From Enterobacter ludwigii (GTDB lineage: Bacteria; Pseudomonadota; Gammaproteobacteria; Enterobacterales; Enterobacteriaceae): a stretch of DNA of 64,000 nucleotides. How positions within the stretch are numbered: position 1 is the stretch's first letter; each line of letters begins with the position of its first letter. The notes beneath the pieces were generated by a model that saw only the letters and a program-made list of their open reading frames with translations, had not been told where the DNA came from and searched no databases. Positions 18,244 through 27,014 of the stretch are shown piece after piece. The stretch covers positions 248,001 to 312,000 of the forward strand of contig NZ_CP017279.1 of assembly GCF_001750725.1 (NCBI RefSeq), written 5' to 3'. The position numbers were made by a program, and so were the translations under genes.

Positions 18244-20819
18244 GCAGAGTCAGCGCGATGAATAATCACCAGGGACGTTACTGCCCGGTCGCACTGGCGC
18301 TGATGGCAGCGCTCTGGCCACAGGCTGGCTGGAGCGAAAGCTACTTTAACCCGGCCTTCTTGTCCGATGACACCGCCAACGTGGCGGATTTATCGCGTTT
18401 TGAACAAGGTCACCAGCAGGCGCCTGGCGTTTATCGCGTGGATATCTGGCGTAACGATGAGTTTATCGCGACGCAGGATGTGCTCTTCGAGCAGGCCGAC
18501 AATACACCGCCGGTTGCCGGTGGGCTGTCGCCGTGCATTACGCGCGTGATGCTGGAGCGTTTTGGCGTCAATATCGCGGCCTTTCCTGAGCTGGTTAACG
18601 TGAAAGGGGAGACCTGTATTCCCCTGGCGAAGGCTATTCCCGGCAGTGAGATCGCGTTCAACTTCGCCTCGCTGCGCCTGAATATCAGCCTGCCACAGGT
18701 GGCGATGCAGAACAGCGCACGCGGCTACATTCCGCCCGAACAATGGGATGAAGGGATCCCTGCCGCGCTGGTGAACTACAGCTTTACCGGCAACCGCGGG
18801 AGCGAGGACGACAGCTATTATCTGAACCTGCAGAGCGGGCTGAACTATGGCGCGTGGCGTTTACGCAATAATGGCGCATGGCGTTACACGCAGAATAACG
18901 GGCAGCGGCACAGCAACTGGCAGAATATTGGCACCTGGGCGCAGCGCACCGTGATCCCGCTGAAAAGCGAGCTGGTGCTGGGCGACAGCAATACCGGTAA
19001 TGATGTTTTCGATAGCGTGGGTTTTCGCGGCGGGCGGCTCTTCTCGTCTGACAGCATGTACCCGGACAGCCTGCAGGGCTACGCGCCAACCGTTCGCGGC
19101 ATCGCCCGAACGCCCGCCAAAGTGGTCGTTCGGCAGAACGGCTACGTTATCTATCAAAGCTATGTACAGCCTGGCGCCTTTGCCATCACCGATCTTAACC
19201 CAACCTCGTCAAGCGGTGACCTTGAGGTGACGGTTGAAGAGAAGGATGGCAGCCAGCAGCGCTATACCGTGCCGTATTCCACCGTGCCCCTCCTGCAGCG
19301 CGAAGGGCGCTGGAAGTATGACCTGGTGGCCGGGGATTACCGCAGCGGCAACAGCGAACAGGATACGCCATTCTTCACGCAGGGTACGTTGATTACCGGG
19401 CTTGGCGACGGCTACACGCTGTACGGCGGTACCCAACTCGCGTCACGTTATACCGCGGTGGCTATCGGGGCCGGGAAAAACCTCGGTGACTGGGGGGCAG
19501 TGTCGCTCGATATCACCCATGCCCGCAGCCAGCTTGCGGATGACAGCCGCCATGAAGGGCAGTCGCTGCGTTTCCTCTATGCAAAATCGCTTAACGGATT
19601 CGGAACCAACTTCCAGCTGCTGGGCTACCGCTACTCCACAAAAGGGTTCTACACCCTGGACGATGTCGCGTGGCGTTCAATGGAAGGCTACCAGTATGCC
19701 GACAACCAGGATGATGACGGTGTGCCGGATGTGGAGAGTTATCACAACCTGACGTGGAATAAAAAAGGGCGCTTCCAGCTCAATATTTCCCAGTCGCTGG
19801 GGGATTACGGCTCGGTCTATATCTCCGGTAGTGAACAGACGTACTGGGGCACCGATGAGTCCAACCTCTGGTATCAGCTGGGGTACGCGGGTGGCGTGAA
19901 GGGCGTCAACTACTCCGTGTCCTGGTCATGGAACAAATCGGTCGGGATAGACGGCACGGACCGAATCGCGTCGTTTAACGTCTCCGTACCGTTCAGCCTC
20001 TTTACCCGCCAGGGTTTTCGTCGGGACAGCGCCATTGACCGCGCCTATGCCACGGCGTCAGCCAGCCGTAATAGTGATGGCGACACAAGCTGGCAAACCG
20101 GGGTCAGTGGGACGTTGCTGGAAGATCGCAACCTGAACTACAGCGTGACCCAGGGCCACACCAGCAATAACGGCTCAAGCGGAAGCGCCAGCGCGAACTG
20201 GCAGGCAACCTACGGCACGCTGGGGGTTGGCTACAACTACGCACGCGACCAGCACGATCTCAACTGGCAGCTCTCCGGCGGCGTGGTCGGCCATGCGGAT
20301 GGCGTAACCTTCAGCCAGCCGCTGGGTGATACCAACGTTCTGATCAAAGCGCCGGGAGCATCGGGCGTGAGCGTGGAAAACCAGACCGGTGTGAAAACCG
20401 ACTGGCGTGGCTATGCGGTGATGCCGTATGCCACCGTCTACCGCTATAACCGCGTGGCGCTGGATACCAACACCATGAGCAATAACACCGATATCGAAAA
20501 TAACGTGAGCAGCGTGGTGCCGACAAAAGGGGCGCTGGTACGCGCCAGCTTTGATACCCGTATTGGCGTGCGCGCCCTGCTGACCGTCACGCGCGGCAAC
20601 CAGCCTGTGCCATTCGGTGCCGTGGTGCGTGAAACCCAGAGCGGCGTCACCAGTATGGTGGGCGATGACGGACAGATTTACCTGAGCGGCCTGCCGCTGG
20701 AAGGTGAACTGCTGATCCAGTGGGGCAACGGGATGCAATCCCAGTGTCGTGCGCACTACAGCTTGCCAGAAAAGAGCCTGCAACAGGCAATCACACTTAA
20801 GGGGATTCGCTGTGAGTAA
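18240..20819 (+). CDS. fimD: Outer-membrane fimbrial usher
   Basis: An 859-residue usher that receives chaperone-subunit complexes and assembles and secretes the pilus. After the signal peptide, the N-terminal periplasmic domain begins [25 protein letters not shown]; the 24-strand barrel with plug domain ([23 protein letters not shown]) spans about residues 130-660, and two C-terminal plug-like domains follow, ending IRCE. The GTG at 18240 overlaps the fimC stop; ATG 18258 is an alternative start. Strong similarity to E. coli FimD is visible in [24 protein letters not shown] and [29 protein letters not shown]. Confidence 0.96.
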   Translation: MSRVSAMNNHQGRYCPVALALMAALWPQAGWSESYFNPAFLSDDTANVADLSRFEQGHQQAPGVYRVDIWRNDEFIATQDVLFEQADNTPPVAGGLSPCITRVMLERFGVNIAAFPELVNVKGETCIPLAKAIPGSEIAFNFASLRLNISLPQVAMQNSARGYIPPEQWDEGIPAALVNYSFTGNRGSEDDSYYLNLQSGLNYGAWRLRNNGAWRYTQNNGQRHSNWQNIGTWAQRTVIPLKSELVLGDSNTGNDVFDSVGFRGGRLFSSDSMYPDSLQGYAPTVRGIARTPAKVVVRQNGYVIYQSYVQPGAFAITDLNPTSSSGDLEVTVEEKDGSQQRYTVPYSTVPLLQREGRWKYDLVAGDYRSGNSEQDTPFFTQGTLITGLGDGYTLYGGTQLASRYTAVAIGAGKNLGDWGAVSLDITHARSQLADDSRHEGQSLRFLYAKSLNGFGTNFQLLGYRYSTKGFYTLDDVAWRSMEGYQYADNQDDDGVPDVESYHNLTWNKKGRFQLNISQSLGDYGSVYISGSEQTYWGTDESNLWYQLGYAGGVKGVNYSVSWSWNKSVGIDGTDRIASFNVSVPFSLFTRQGFRRDSAIDRAYATASASRNSDGDTSWQTGVSGTLLEDRNLNYSVTQGHTSNNGSSGSASANWQATYGTLGVGYNYARDQHDLNWQLSGGVVGHADGVTFSQPLGDTNVLIKAPGASGVSVENQTGVKTDWRGYAVMPYATVYRYNRVALDTNTMSNNTDIENNVSSVVPTKGALVRASFDTRIGVRALLTVTRGNQPVPFGAVVRETQSGVTSMVGDDGQIYLSGLPLEGELLIQWGNGMQSQCRAHYSLPEKSLQQAITLKGIRCE

Positions 20820-21819
20820 AATCCATTGCCTGGCTTTATCACTTCTCTCTATTTTGCCCGTGGGGAATGCCTTAGCCACCGTGTGTGTGAATGAAAAGGG
20901 CGTCCCTACGGAGGTGCATTACGACCTGACGGATAAATTTAACAGTTCGAATAACCAGATCGGACAGGTGGTGACGCTCAGCGAGAAATCGCAGTGGGTG
21001 GGGGTGAATGCCGTCTGTCCGAAGGGCACTACCGGGAACACAACCAAACGTAGTTATGTTACCGATTACCCGGTCACGGGAACAAGTGATGGCTATCAGT
21101 ACCTGAAGCTAAACGACTATCTGGATGGGGCAATGAAAATTACGGACAGCTTTGCTGGCGTATTTTATCCGCCCAAAAGTTACATCCAGATGGGGAGTCA
21201 CCCGAACGTCTCTAAAAACAAACCGTTTGGCGTTCAGGATTCCAGCCTCGTCTTTCGCCTCAAAGTGACCCGACGGTTTATAAATATGGTGGTGATCCCG
21301 CGGGCGACCATGTTCCGCGTCTATGTCACCACTACCTCTTCTGATCCGTTAACCTCGCCGGTCTACACCATCAGCTACAGCGGGACCATTCAGGTGCCGC
21401 AAAGCTGCGCCATTAATGCGGGGAATATCGTGGAGTTTGACTTCGGCGATATCGGGGCCTCCCTGTTCAGCAAGGCCGGGGCGGGTAACAAACCGGAAGG
21501 GGTAACCGCACAAAGCAAAACCATCGCCATCAAATGCACCAACGTGGAAGCGAACGCAATGCTGACGATGCGCGTTGAGGCAGAAAAGGTCTCCAGCAAC
21601 GCGGTGGTGTCGGATAACCCCGATGTGGGGTTTGTGATTGCCAACGAAAGCGGTACCCCGCTAACGCCCAACAACCTGACCAGCAAAATTCCGTTCCGGC
21701 TCGACGACAGTGCGCAGGCGCAGGTGGGGATCCGGGTCTGGCCGGTCAGCGTGACGGGGAATAAGCCTGCGGAAGGCCGTTTTACGTCGCGGGGTTATCT
21801 GCGTGTGGATTACGATTAA
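20812..21819 (+). CDS. fimH: Type 1 fimbrial tip adhesin
   Basis: A 335-residue two-domain adhesin, the same length as Salmonella FimH. Signal peptide [22 protein letters not shown] (start codon GTG), then a lectin domain of about 180 residues with a Cys pair (ATVCVNEKG and NAVCPKG), and a pilin domain with the typical disulfide (PQSCAINAG and AIKCTN) and C-terminal LRVDYD. A longer frame opens at 20749, but GTG 20812 has AAGGGG eight bases ahead and starts the signal peptide. It overlaps fimD by eight bases. The lectin domain looks more like Salmonella FimH than E. coli FimH; the receptor is presumably mannosylated but cannot be read here. Confidence 0.9.
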   Translation: MSKIHCLALSLLSILPVGNALATVCVNEKGVPTEVHYDLTDKFNSSNNQIGQVVTLSEKSQWVGVNAVCPKGTTGNTTKRSYVTDYPVTGTSDGYQYLKLNDYLDGAMKITDSFAGVFYPPKSYIQMGSHPNVSKNKPFGVQDSSLVFRLKVTRRFINMVVIPRATMFRVYVTTTSSDPLTSPVYTISYSGTIQVPQSCAINAGNIVEFDFGDIGASLFSKAGAGNKPEGVTAQSKTIAIKCTNVEANAMLTMRVEAEKVSSNAVVSDNPDVGFVIANESGTPLTPNNLTSKIPFRLDDSAQAQVGIRVWPVSVTGNKPAEGRFTSRGYLRVDYD

Positions 21820-21828
21820 GGGGAAGAG

Positions 21829-22353
21829 ATGCGGAACCGGAACTGGCATTTCGCCGCAATGACACTGATGATGCTTCACGCCAGCGCGCAGGCAGCCACT
21901 GCGCTGGGGGAGATCAATATTCAGATGTACGGCAACATTGTTGATTTTACCTGTGTGGCCGAGGGCAGCGATAGCGACAAGAGCGTTACGCTGGGAACCT
22001 GGCCCACGAAACAGCTCAGCACCACGGGAAGCCGCACGCAGCCCATGCCGTTTACGCTGAAGCTGACCGGCTGTCCGCCTGGTGCGGCGTCCATCACGTT
22101 TTCGGGTAAAGCCGACGGAAGCAATAACGGGTTACTGGCGCTCAATGACGCCAGTACGGCAAGCAACGTTGCCGTCGAGATCAGGGATGCGGATAAAACG
22201 CGTCTGGCACTTCAGCAGGCCAGCCAGTCGGTAGCGGTTGATGCGCAGGGAAATGCGACATTGTCATTTTATGCCAATTATATTGCCACTGCTGATAACC
22301 CTCAGCCCGGACGGGCTGATGCTGATGCCACTTTCATGATTAATTATAATTAG
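21829..22353 (+). CDS. fimF: Fimbrial minor subunit FimF
   Basis: A 174-residue pilin. The signal peptide ends HASAQA; the mature protein has the donor strand ATALGEINIQMYGNIVDFTC, the paired Cys in LTGCPPG, and a C-terminal ADATFMINYN that repeats the [11 protein letters not shown] end of FimA. Its position as last gene of the operon, after fimH, identifies it as the tip-fibrillum adaptor FimF of the Salmonella-type cluster. An AGGGGAAGAG site precedes the ATG, ten bases after the fimH stop. Confidence 0.9.
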   Translation: MRNRNWHFAAMTLMMLHASAQAATALGEINIQMYGNIVDFTCVAEGSDSDKSVTLGTWPTKQLSTTGSRTQPMPFTLKLTGCPPGAASITFSGKADGSNNGLLALNDASTASNVAVEIRDADKTRLALQQASQSVAVDAQGNATLSFYANYIATADNPQPGRADADATFMINYN

Positions 22354-22362
22354 CGCTGACCG

Positions 22363-22396
22363 CACTCCCTGCAGCTCGGATAAGCTGCAGGGAGTG
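22363..22396. terminator. Bidirectional terminator between fimF and fimZ
   Basis: A perfect 14-bp stem, CACTCCCTGCAGCT with AGCTGCAGGGAGTG, and a CGGATA loop. It lies between convergent genes. T-runs are poor, so it may act as a transcript end stabiliser as much as a terminator. Confidence 0.7.
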
Positions 22397-22404
22397 AATT
22401 CAGG

Positions 22405-23037
22405 TTATAGCAGTTCGTGTGCTTTGGCATAATCAATTAATTCAACGATGCTTTGCACACCCAGCTTGGAATAAATATTGGATTTATGTGCGCTGATGGT
22501 TTTGTTGCTTAATAGCAACTGCTCTGCAATCTCCTTATTGGATAAACCATTTGCCAGGTAACGTAATACCGTCACCTCACGATTCGATAATGGCATATCC
22601 GCGACCATCCCTTTCCCCGAACCCAAATGGTTTATAAAATTCAACGTTTCCGACGGGAAAAAAGAATAGCCCATCAGGATCATTTCAACGGCGTTGTAGA
22701 TCTCTCCCAAATCTTTTCGTTTACTGACAAAACCATTTGCCCCGGCGCGAATGGCGCGTCCCGCGTAAAAAGACTCGGATTTTGAAGAGAGGAACAGGAC
22801 CTTGATGTCTTTATTTAAGTTTCTGATTCTCTTCAGTAAAGCGAAGCCATCTGTGCCCGTAAGTTCGATGTCCAGGATCACCAGATCGATAGGGTGGTTA
22901 CGGATACAGTCAAGGACTTCATGGCTGTCGCCAGACTTGAGTTTGACTGTGATGTTTTTATTTTTCTGTAGCAGGACTTCTATCGACATTCTGACGATAG
23001 GGTGTTCGTCCATAATGATAACGGATGCCGGTTTCAT
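22405..23037 (-). CDS. fimZ: Fimbrial response regulator FimZ
   Basis: A 210-residue NarL/FixJ-type response regulator. The receiver domain (about 1-125) has the acidic pocket DEH at 10-12, the phosphoacceptor Asp56 in VILDIEL, and Lys in SKRKD; the LuxR-type HTH (about 145-205) shows LSNREVTVLRYLANGLSNKEIAEQLLLSNKTISAHKSNIYSKLGV. In Salmonella FimZ activates fimA transcription together with FimY; position beside fimF and orientation against the structural operon are the same here. No cognate kinase lies next to it. It is homologous to the EvgA-like regulator at 62793. Confidence 0.93.
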   Translation of the reverse strand: MKPASVIIMDEHPIVRMSIEVLLQKNKNITVKLKSGDSHEVLDCIRNHPIDLVILDIELTGTDGFALLKRIRNLNKDIKVLFLSSKSESFYAGRAIRAGANGFVSKRKDLGEIYNAVEMILMGYSFFPSETLNFINHLGSGKGMVADMPLSNREVTVLRYLANGLSNKEIAEQLLLSNKTISAHKSNIYSKLGVQSIVELIDYAKAHELL

Positions 23038-23849
23038 TTTTAATGCCTCAGACTGTTAAAAGCGTTATGCCGAGTTTGGTTAAAACTCTCGAAATGCCGG
23101 AAGGATAAATGTGCAGATCCTTATACCGTAGTATTTCCCTGGAAAGAGCGAAAGCATCCTTGTTAACGTAGTGAAGAAATCTATGCCTCAGCGCGGTCAT
23201 CTCATTAGGCTGGTGTTGGCAAAAAGGTTTTTCTTATTCATATTTGATACGCGTCTTATTATACCGTGTAAGTTTTTTCCGAAAACCCTGTAAATTACCC
23301 CTCGCTTATTACTTTGTATTATCTTCTGGATCCGAATAGCTATTTTTTTAAAATTAGCTTAAATATCCTGTTATCCCATTTACCGCATCTTTTGATCTTT
23401 ATGTAATAACAAAAAATGACATATCACACTGTATGTTGATCAAATGTTAACAAATCGACAGCCGTTTTCAGGGGCTGAAAGCGGGATCGGATGGCGAAAA
23501 AGTGTTCACAGAGGGCACCAGACCTTCGTTTGAAAGTGATCGGGTCGCCGCCGGAAAGGGCACCCGTCGTACAGCAGAACATACTACAGACTTCGCTTTC
23601 GACTGCCAGGCAGTCTCGCCGAGCCGCTTGTTTTTACATCATTATCGTCTTATTAACTCCTTTATCAAACACTTAACGCACGGAGGAAAGTGCTGCAGAT
23701 TATTCATTCTGTGACATTTCACATGGTTTAAGCCCGTAAATTAGGAATAGTTATAAAATTGAAATTATTGTTAAAATTTAACAAATAAGTAACATGATTG
23801 ATAAGTAAATTCCTAAAGGTCTTTAGGAAATAAGGGCTTAGTGGGTGGG
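23038..23849. other. Long AT-rich non-coding stretch between fimZ and the FimY-like gene
   Basis: About 810 bp with clearly lower GC than its flanks. It contains many TTAAAAT/AAATTTAAC tracts, especially at 23720-23800. Small open frames at 23491-23714 lack a credible ribosome site and any recognisable sequence. It presumably carries the fimZ promoter and regulator or H-NS binding sites. No RNA gene was recognised. Confidence 0.6.
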
Positions 23850-24560
23850 TTAGAAGGTGCAGTCTGAGAGGTTATTGAGAAGGTGCAGCAGTTCCTGGCG
23901 ATGGGTCAGACCCAGTTTCAACAGAATGCAGCTGAGACGATAGATAATGCGGCTATAGGGGCGATTCTGCATCAACGCTATCTGGCGAAGGGTCTTCCCC
24001 CGCGATAACTCCTGCAAAATAGGCCATTCGGTGCGGGAGAACCAGTCTTTATCGCAGCCCTGGGGAGGGCTGGTATCCATCAGGCTGTGCTGGAAAGCAG
24101 ACGGCGTCAGCTGACGTTCGAGCACGTGAAAAGGGCCCGCCGCTTTGCAGAACAGGCGAGTATCGTAATTATCCGCCCTGACTAACAGATAGGGCGTCAG
24201 AAAAGGGGGATAGAGGCTATGCCTTCTGAGCTGATCCAGCTTGTCGATCAGCGCAGTGGAGCGGCTTTCAATATCCACCACCAGACGGGCGGAAGGCCAC
24301 TGGGCCAGGGCGCTAAACGCATCCTCCAGCGTGGGATAGTCGCAACAGCTGCTCAGGGGAAATTGGCCGTTGAGAAAACCGGTGCGCAGAAAATGATCCT
24401 CCGTCACCAGAATGATAAACGGAGCGTCTGTTTTGCGGGGCTGGCTGATGGACTGACTCAAAAATTCGAGCCGGTCGAAGAAGGGGGGAGCAAAAGGCGA
24501 GCGCGTAAATCCCAGTGCATCACTTCCTGTACGCCGCCGCCGGTAACGGCGCACTGTCAT
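23850..24560 (-). CDS. fimY: FimY-like fimbrial regulator (LuxR-type HTH)
   Basis: A 236-residue protein between fimZ and an EAL gene, the position of fimY in Salmonella, with a matching length of about 240 residues. The basic N-terminus (RRYRRRRTG) is followed by a region without recognisable domain, and a C-terminal LuxR-like HTH (EWPILQELSRGKTLRQIALMQNRPYSRIIYRLSCILLKLGLTHRQ cut here into its parts: about residues 180-225). FimY acts with FimZ to activate fimA. Two ATGs compete: that at 24566 is only two bases from the GGGGGGAGG site, that at 24560 is eight away, so the latter is chosen. The name rests on synteny and the HTH rather than close recall of the sequence. Confidence 0.7.
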   Translation of the reverse strand: MTVRRYRRRRTGSDALGFTRSPFAPPFFDRLEFLSQSISQPRKTDAPFIILVTEDHFLRTGFLNGQFPLSSCCDYPTLEDAFSALAQWPSARLVVDIESRSTALIDKLDQLRRHSLYPPFLTPYLLVRADNYDTRLFCKAAGPFHVLERQLTPSAFQHSLMDTSPPQGCDKDWFSRTEWPILQELSRGKTLRQIALMQNRPYSRIIYRLSCILLKLGLTHRQELLHLLNNLSDCTF

Positions 24561-24590
24561 TCGCATGGCCTCCCCCCTGGAAATGGCTTT

Positions 24591-25289
24591 TTAATCCTCC
24601 GGCCATGTCCAGGACGGCCAGTAATAGCCCTGGCCGAGTTCTGCGCCTGCCTGCAGTGCCCAGGTACAATCCTGCTCAGTCTCAATACCTTCAATAAGCA
24701 CTTTCCCGGCAAGCTGAAAGCACCGGGACACCAGTTGCCGTAGCGCGGGCGTGGCGCGTAGACGCCAGAATGCATCCTTATCGATTTTTACGCCGCTTAA
24801 CGGTAACCGGCAGGATAAAAAGGGCGGGATGAGTGTTTCATCAATGTCATCCAGCCAGATACCGTGACCTTGTCTTATGAGCTGCAACAGGCTCCGGGTA
24901 ACGGTCTGCCTCTGCGCGGCTGACAGCGTTAAAAAAGCACTGGGGTCGACAAGTTCAATATTCAGCGGCGGACATTTTATCCGGCTAAGCCGCTGAAAAG
25001 CGTCGGGCTCTGTCAGGACGGTTATCGGCAGATTAATGAAAAAATTATTACAGTGCGGGGTATTTTTTAACGCGGTGAGCTGTACTTCAAGCAGCGTTAT
25101 CGACCAGTCTGCAGACTGATGGCGGAAAAAGGCTTCGCTATGCTGCGTTTCAGACAGGACGCTAAGGACCTCCACGCCGACCCTGCGTAAAGAGGAGAGG
25201 GCGACGATGGGCTCAAGTTTGATGCCGACGATGTCCTGAGAAAGGTACTGTAACCGGGGGGGCGTATAGGTCAGGTTTTGCGCTGTCAC
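24591..25289 (-). CDS. EAL-domain protein of the fim locus (STM0551-like)
   Basis: A 232-residue cytoplasmic EAL-fold protein without other domains. The family landmarks are present: EPIVAL then VEVLS (EAL written as EVL), an INLP segment for the metal Asn, WLDDIDET for the double Asp, GVKIDKDAF for the catalytic Lys, EGIETEQ and GQGYYWPSW. The Glu of the usual ITE motif appears as Asp (IELVD). In Salmonella the EAL gene STM0551 lies between fimY and fimW and lowers fimbriation through c-di-GMP hydrolysis. The GTG at 25289 has an AGGA seven bases ahead; an in-frame GTG at 25337 has no ribosome site and lies inside a palindrome. Confidence 0.75.
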   Translation of the reverse strand: MTAQNLTYTPPRLQYLSQDIVGIKLEPIVALSSLRRVGVEVLSVLSETQHSEAFFRHQSADWSITLLEVQLTALKNTPHCNNFFINLPITVLTEPDAFQRLSRIKCPPLNIELVDPSAFLTLSAAQRQTVTRSLLQLIRQGHGIWLDDIDETLIPPFLSCRLPLSGVKIDKDAFWRLRATPALRQLVSRCFQLAGKVLIEGIETEQDCTWALQAGAELGQGYYWPSWTWPED

Positions 25290-25331
25290 TCCATGGTCCT
25301 GTTGTCTGTCAGCCTCCAGGCGGCCGGGATA

Positions 25332-25349
25332 CGTCACACTAGTGTGACG
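25332..25349. promoter_or_regulatory. Perfect 18-bp palindrome upstream of the EAL gene
   Basis: CGTCACACTAGTGTGACG is a complete palindrome centred 51 bp upstream of the preferred EAL start. It resembles a dimer-regulator operator. The TGTGA half-sites recall CRP, but the spacing is too short for a CRP site. Confidence 0.55.
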
Positions 25350-25500
25350 AGCTGACGCTCAGGAAAACAGCAGGCGTTACTTAAATGCAACTAAGCCTTT
25401 TCGCAGCGCGAAATTCTACGACGGAAAAGCGATGAATGTTGAAAAAACAGCCGTATTTACAATCGGCTAGCGGTAATTGCCCCTGAAAGCCGAAAAGGCA

Positions 25501-25528
25501 TTGACTCACCTGTCATTGACCGTATAAT
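25501..25528 (+). promoter_or_regulatory. Sigma-70 promoter of the tRNA-Arg gene
   Basis: TTGACT at 25501-25506 and TATAAT at 25523-25528, 16 bp apart, placed about 35 bp before the mature tRNA 5' end. The perfect -10 box fits a strong stable-RNA promoter. Confidence 0.8.
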
Positions 25529-25567
25529 TCCAGGCGTTTCACCACCGCGAAGTTCACTCTTCTCAGT

Positions 25568-25644
25568 GCGCCCTTAGCTCAGTTGGATAGAGCAACGGCC
25601 TTCTAAGCCGTAGGTCGTAGGTTCGAATCCTACAGGGCGTGCCA
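25568..25644 (+). tRNA. argU: tRNA-Arg (anticodon TCT)
   Basis: A 77-base cloverleaf with encoded CCA. The acceptor GCGCCCT pairs with AGGGCGT (one G-U pair), the anticodon loop CTTCTAA puts TCT at 25602-25604, and the T-arm has GTTCGAATCC. It reads the rare AGA codon. It is the fim-linked argU of E. coli and Salmonella; in E. coli its 3' end is the DLP12 attachment site, but here no integrase or second copy of the tRNA end was seen. Confidence 0.98.
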
Positions 25645-25881
25645 TTTACTGCCTTCACCCTTTTTGCTTCCACTCTCCCGTTTTACGCTAAATACGCGTT
25701 TATGCCGATCTCATTCTGTCGATTAAATAATCGGGAAATAAATAGAACGCTAATGAATATTTGTTATTTTTCCAGCCTAAGGTTTTCTTAATCTTTATTT
25801 AATCCATTTTTATAATCTGGATTTTTATCATATTTATCCACTGTATAAGAATATTTTACACTTTTACGACTAAACTTGATT

Positions 25882-25900
25882 GATACTAATTATCATTAGC
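25882..25900 (+). promoter_or_regulatory. Fur box of the ferric ABC operon
   Basis: GATACTAATTATCATTAGC agrees with 15 of 19 positions of the Fur consensus GATAATGATAATCATTATC. It lies about 75 bp before the ATG of the iron-binding protein. The rest of 25645-25973 is AT-rich and holds no gene. Confidence 0.8.
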
Positions 25901-25973
25901 GTTTTTGTGTGCTTTAATCCTGTCCCACAACGCTATGCGTGGTAAATCACCCTGGTCTATAAAGGATATGTTC

Positions 25974-26990
25974 ATGAATTCTCGCCTGTTGTCATGCTTC
26001 TCGCTTGCCTTGTTGTCTTCATCTCTTTTCCTTTCCACACAAGCATTTGCCGCTGATAACAACGAAGGTATCGTTGTTTATAACGCGCAGCATGAAAATC
26101 TGGTGAAGGCGTGGGTTGACGGTTTTACCAAAGAAACGGGTATTAAGGTGACGCTGCGTAATGGCGATGACAGCGAGCTGGGTAACCAGCTGGTTCAGGA
26201 AGGCACGGCATCACCTGCAGACGTGTTTCTGACGGAAAACTCGCCTTCAATGGTTCTGGTGGATAATGCCAAACTGTTCGCGCCACTGGATGCAGAGACC
26301 TTGAAGCAGGTGCCTGCGGAATTTCGTCCTGCGCACGGCCGCTGGATCGGGATTGCTGCGCGTAGCACGGTGTTTGTCTATAACCCGGAAAAATTGAGCG
26401 AACAGCAATTGCCAACATCGCTGATGGATCTGGCGAAACCTGAGTGGAAAGGCCGCTGGGCGGCATCGCCGTCAGGCGCGGATTTCCAGGCGATCGTGAG
26501 TGCGATGCTGGCCCTGAAAGGCGAGCAGGCTACCCTTGAGTGGCTGAAGGCGATGAAAACCAATTTTGTGGCCTACAAAGGTAACAGCACCGTGATGAAA
26601 GCCGTTAACGCCGGCCAGATTGATGGCGGTGTGATTTATCACTACTACCGTTTTGTCGATCAGTCCAAAACGGGTGAAAACAGCAAAAACACCCAACTCT
26701 ACTACTTCAAACATCAGGATCCGGGTGCCTTTGTCAGCCTTTCCGGCGGTGGCGTACTGGCGTCCAGCAAACACAAAGAACAGGCTCAGGCATTCATCAA
26801 GTGGATCACCGGTAAAGAAGGTCAGGAGAGCCTGCGCACCAACAACGCGTTTGAATATGCGGTTGGCGTGAACGCGGCCTCTAACCCGAAACTGGTTCCG
26901 CTGAAAGATCTGGATGCGCCGAAAGTGGAACCTTCAACGCTTAACAGCAAAAAAGTTATCGAGCTGATGACGCAAGCCGGCCTGCTGTGA
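25974..26990 (+). CDS. Periplasmic ferric iron-binding protein of an ABC transporter
   Basis: A 338-residue substrate-binding protein of the FbpA/SfuA/HitA type. The signal peptide MNSRLLSCFSLALLSSSLFLSTQAFA is followed by IVVYNAQHENLVKAWVDGFTKETGIKV and, near residues 222-226, IYHYYR, whose two adjacent tyrosines are the Fe(III) ligands of the family. It binds free ferric iron in the periplasm and hands it to the permease encoded 24 bp downstream. Of two near ATGs, 25974 stands seven bases from AAAGGA and is preferred to 25968. A Fur box lies upstream, so iron limitation should induce the operon. Confidence 0.92.
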   Translation: MNSRLLSCFSLALLSSSLFLSTQAFAADNNEGIVVYNAQHENLVKAWVDGFTKETGIKVTLRNGDDSELGNQLVQEGTASPADVFLTENSPSMVLVDNAKLFAPLDAETLKQVPAEFRPAHGRWIGIAARSTVFVYNPEKLSEQQLPTSLMDLAKPEWKGRWAASPSGADFQAIVSAMLALKGEQATLEWLKAMKTNFVAYKGNSTVMKAVNAGQIDGGVIYHYYRFVDQSKTGENSKNTQLYYFKHQDPGAFVSLSGGGVLASSKHKEQAQAFIKWITGKEGQESLRTNNAFEYAVGVNAASNPKLVPLKDLDAPKVEPSTLNSKKVIELMTQAGLL

Positions 26991-27014
26991 TCCTGAGAGT
27001 TAAGTGAACGCCTT

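Noticed and set aside
23491..23714. Two short overlapping plus-strand frames in the fimZ-fimY gap
   Set aside because: No ribosome site, no recognisable features, and the two frames exclude each other.
25332..25349. CRP site reading of the TCACAC/GTGTGA palindrome
   Set aside because: CRP half-sites are separated by six bases (TGTGA-N6-TCACA); here the halves are in the opposite order and directly adjacent.
25568..25973. Prophage or island attachment site at the tRNA-Arg 3' end
   Set aside because: No integrase and no second copy of the tRNA end were seen within the window.
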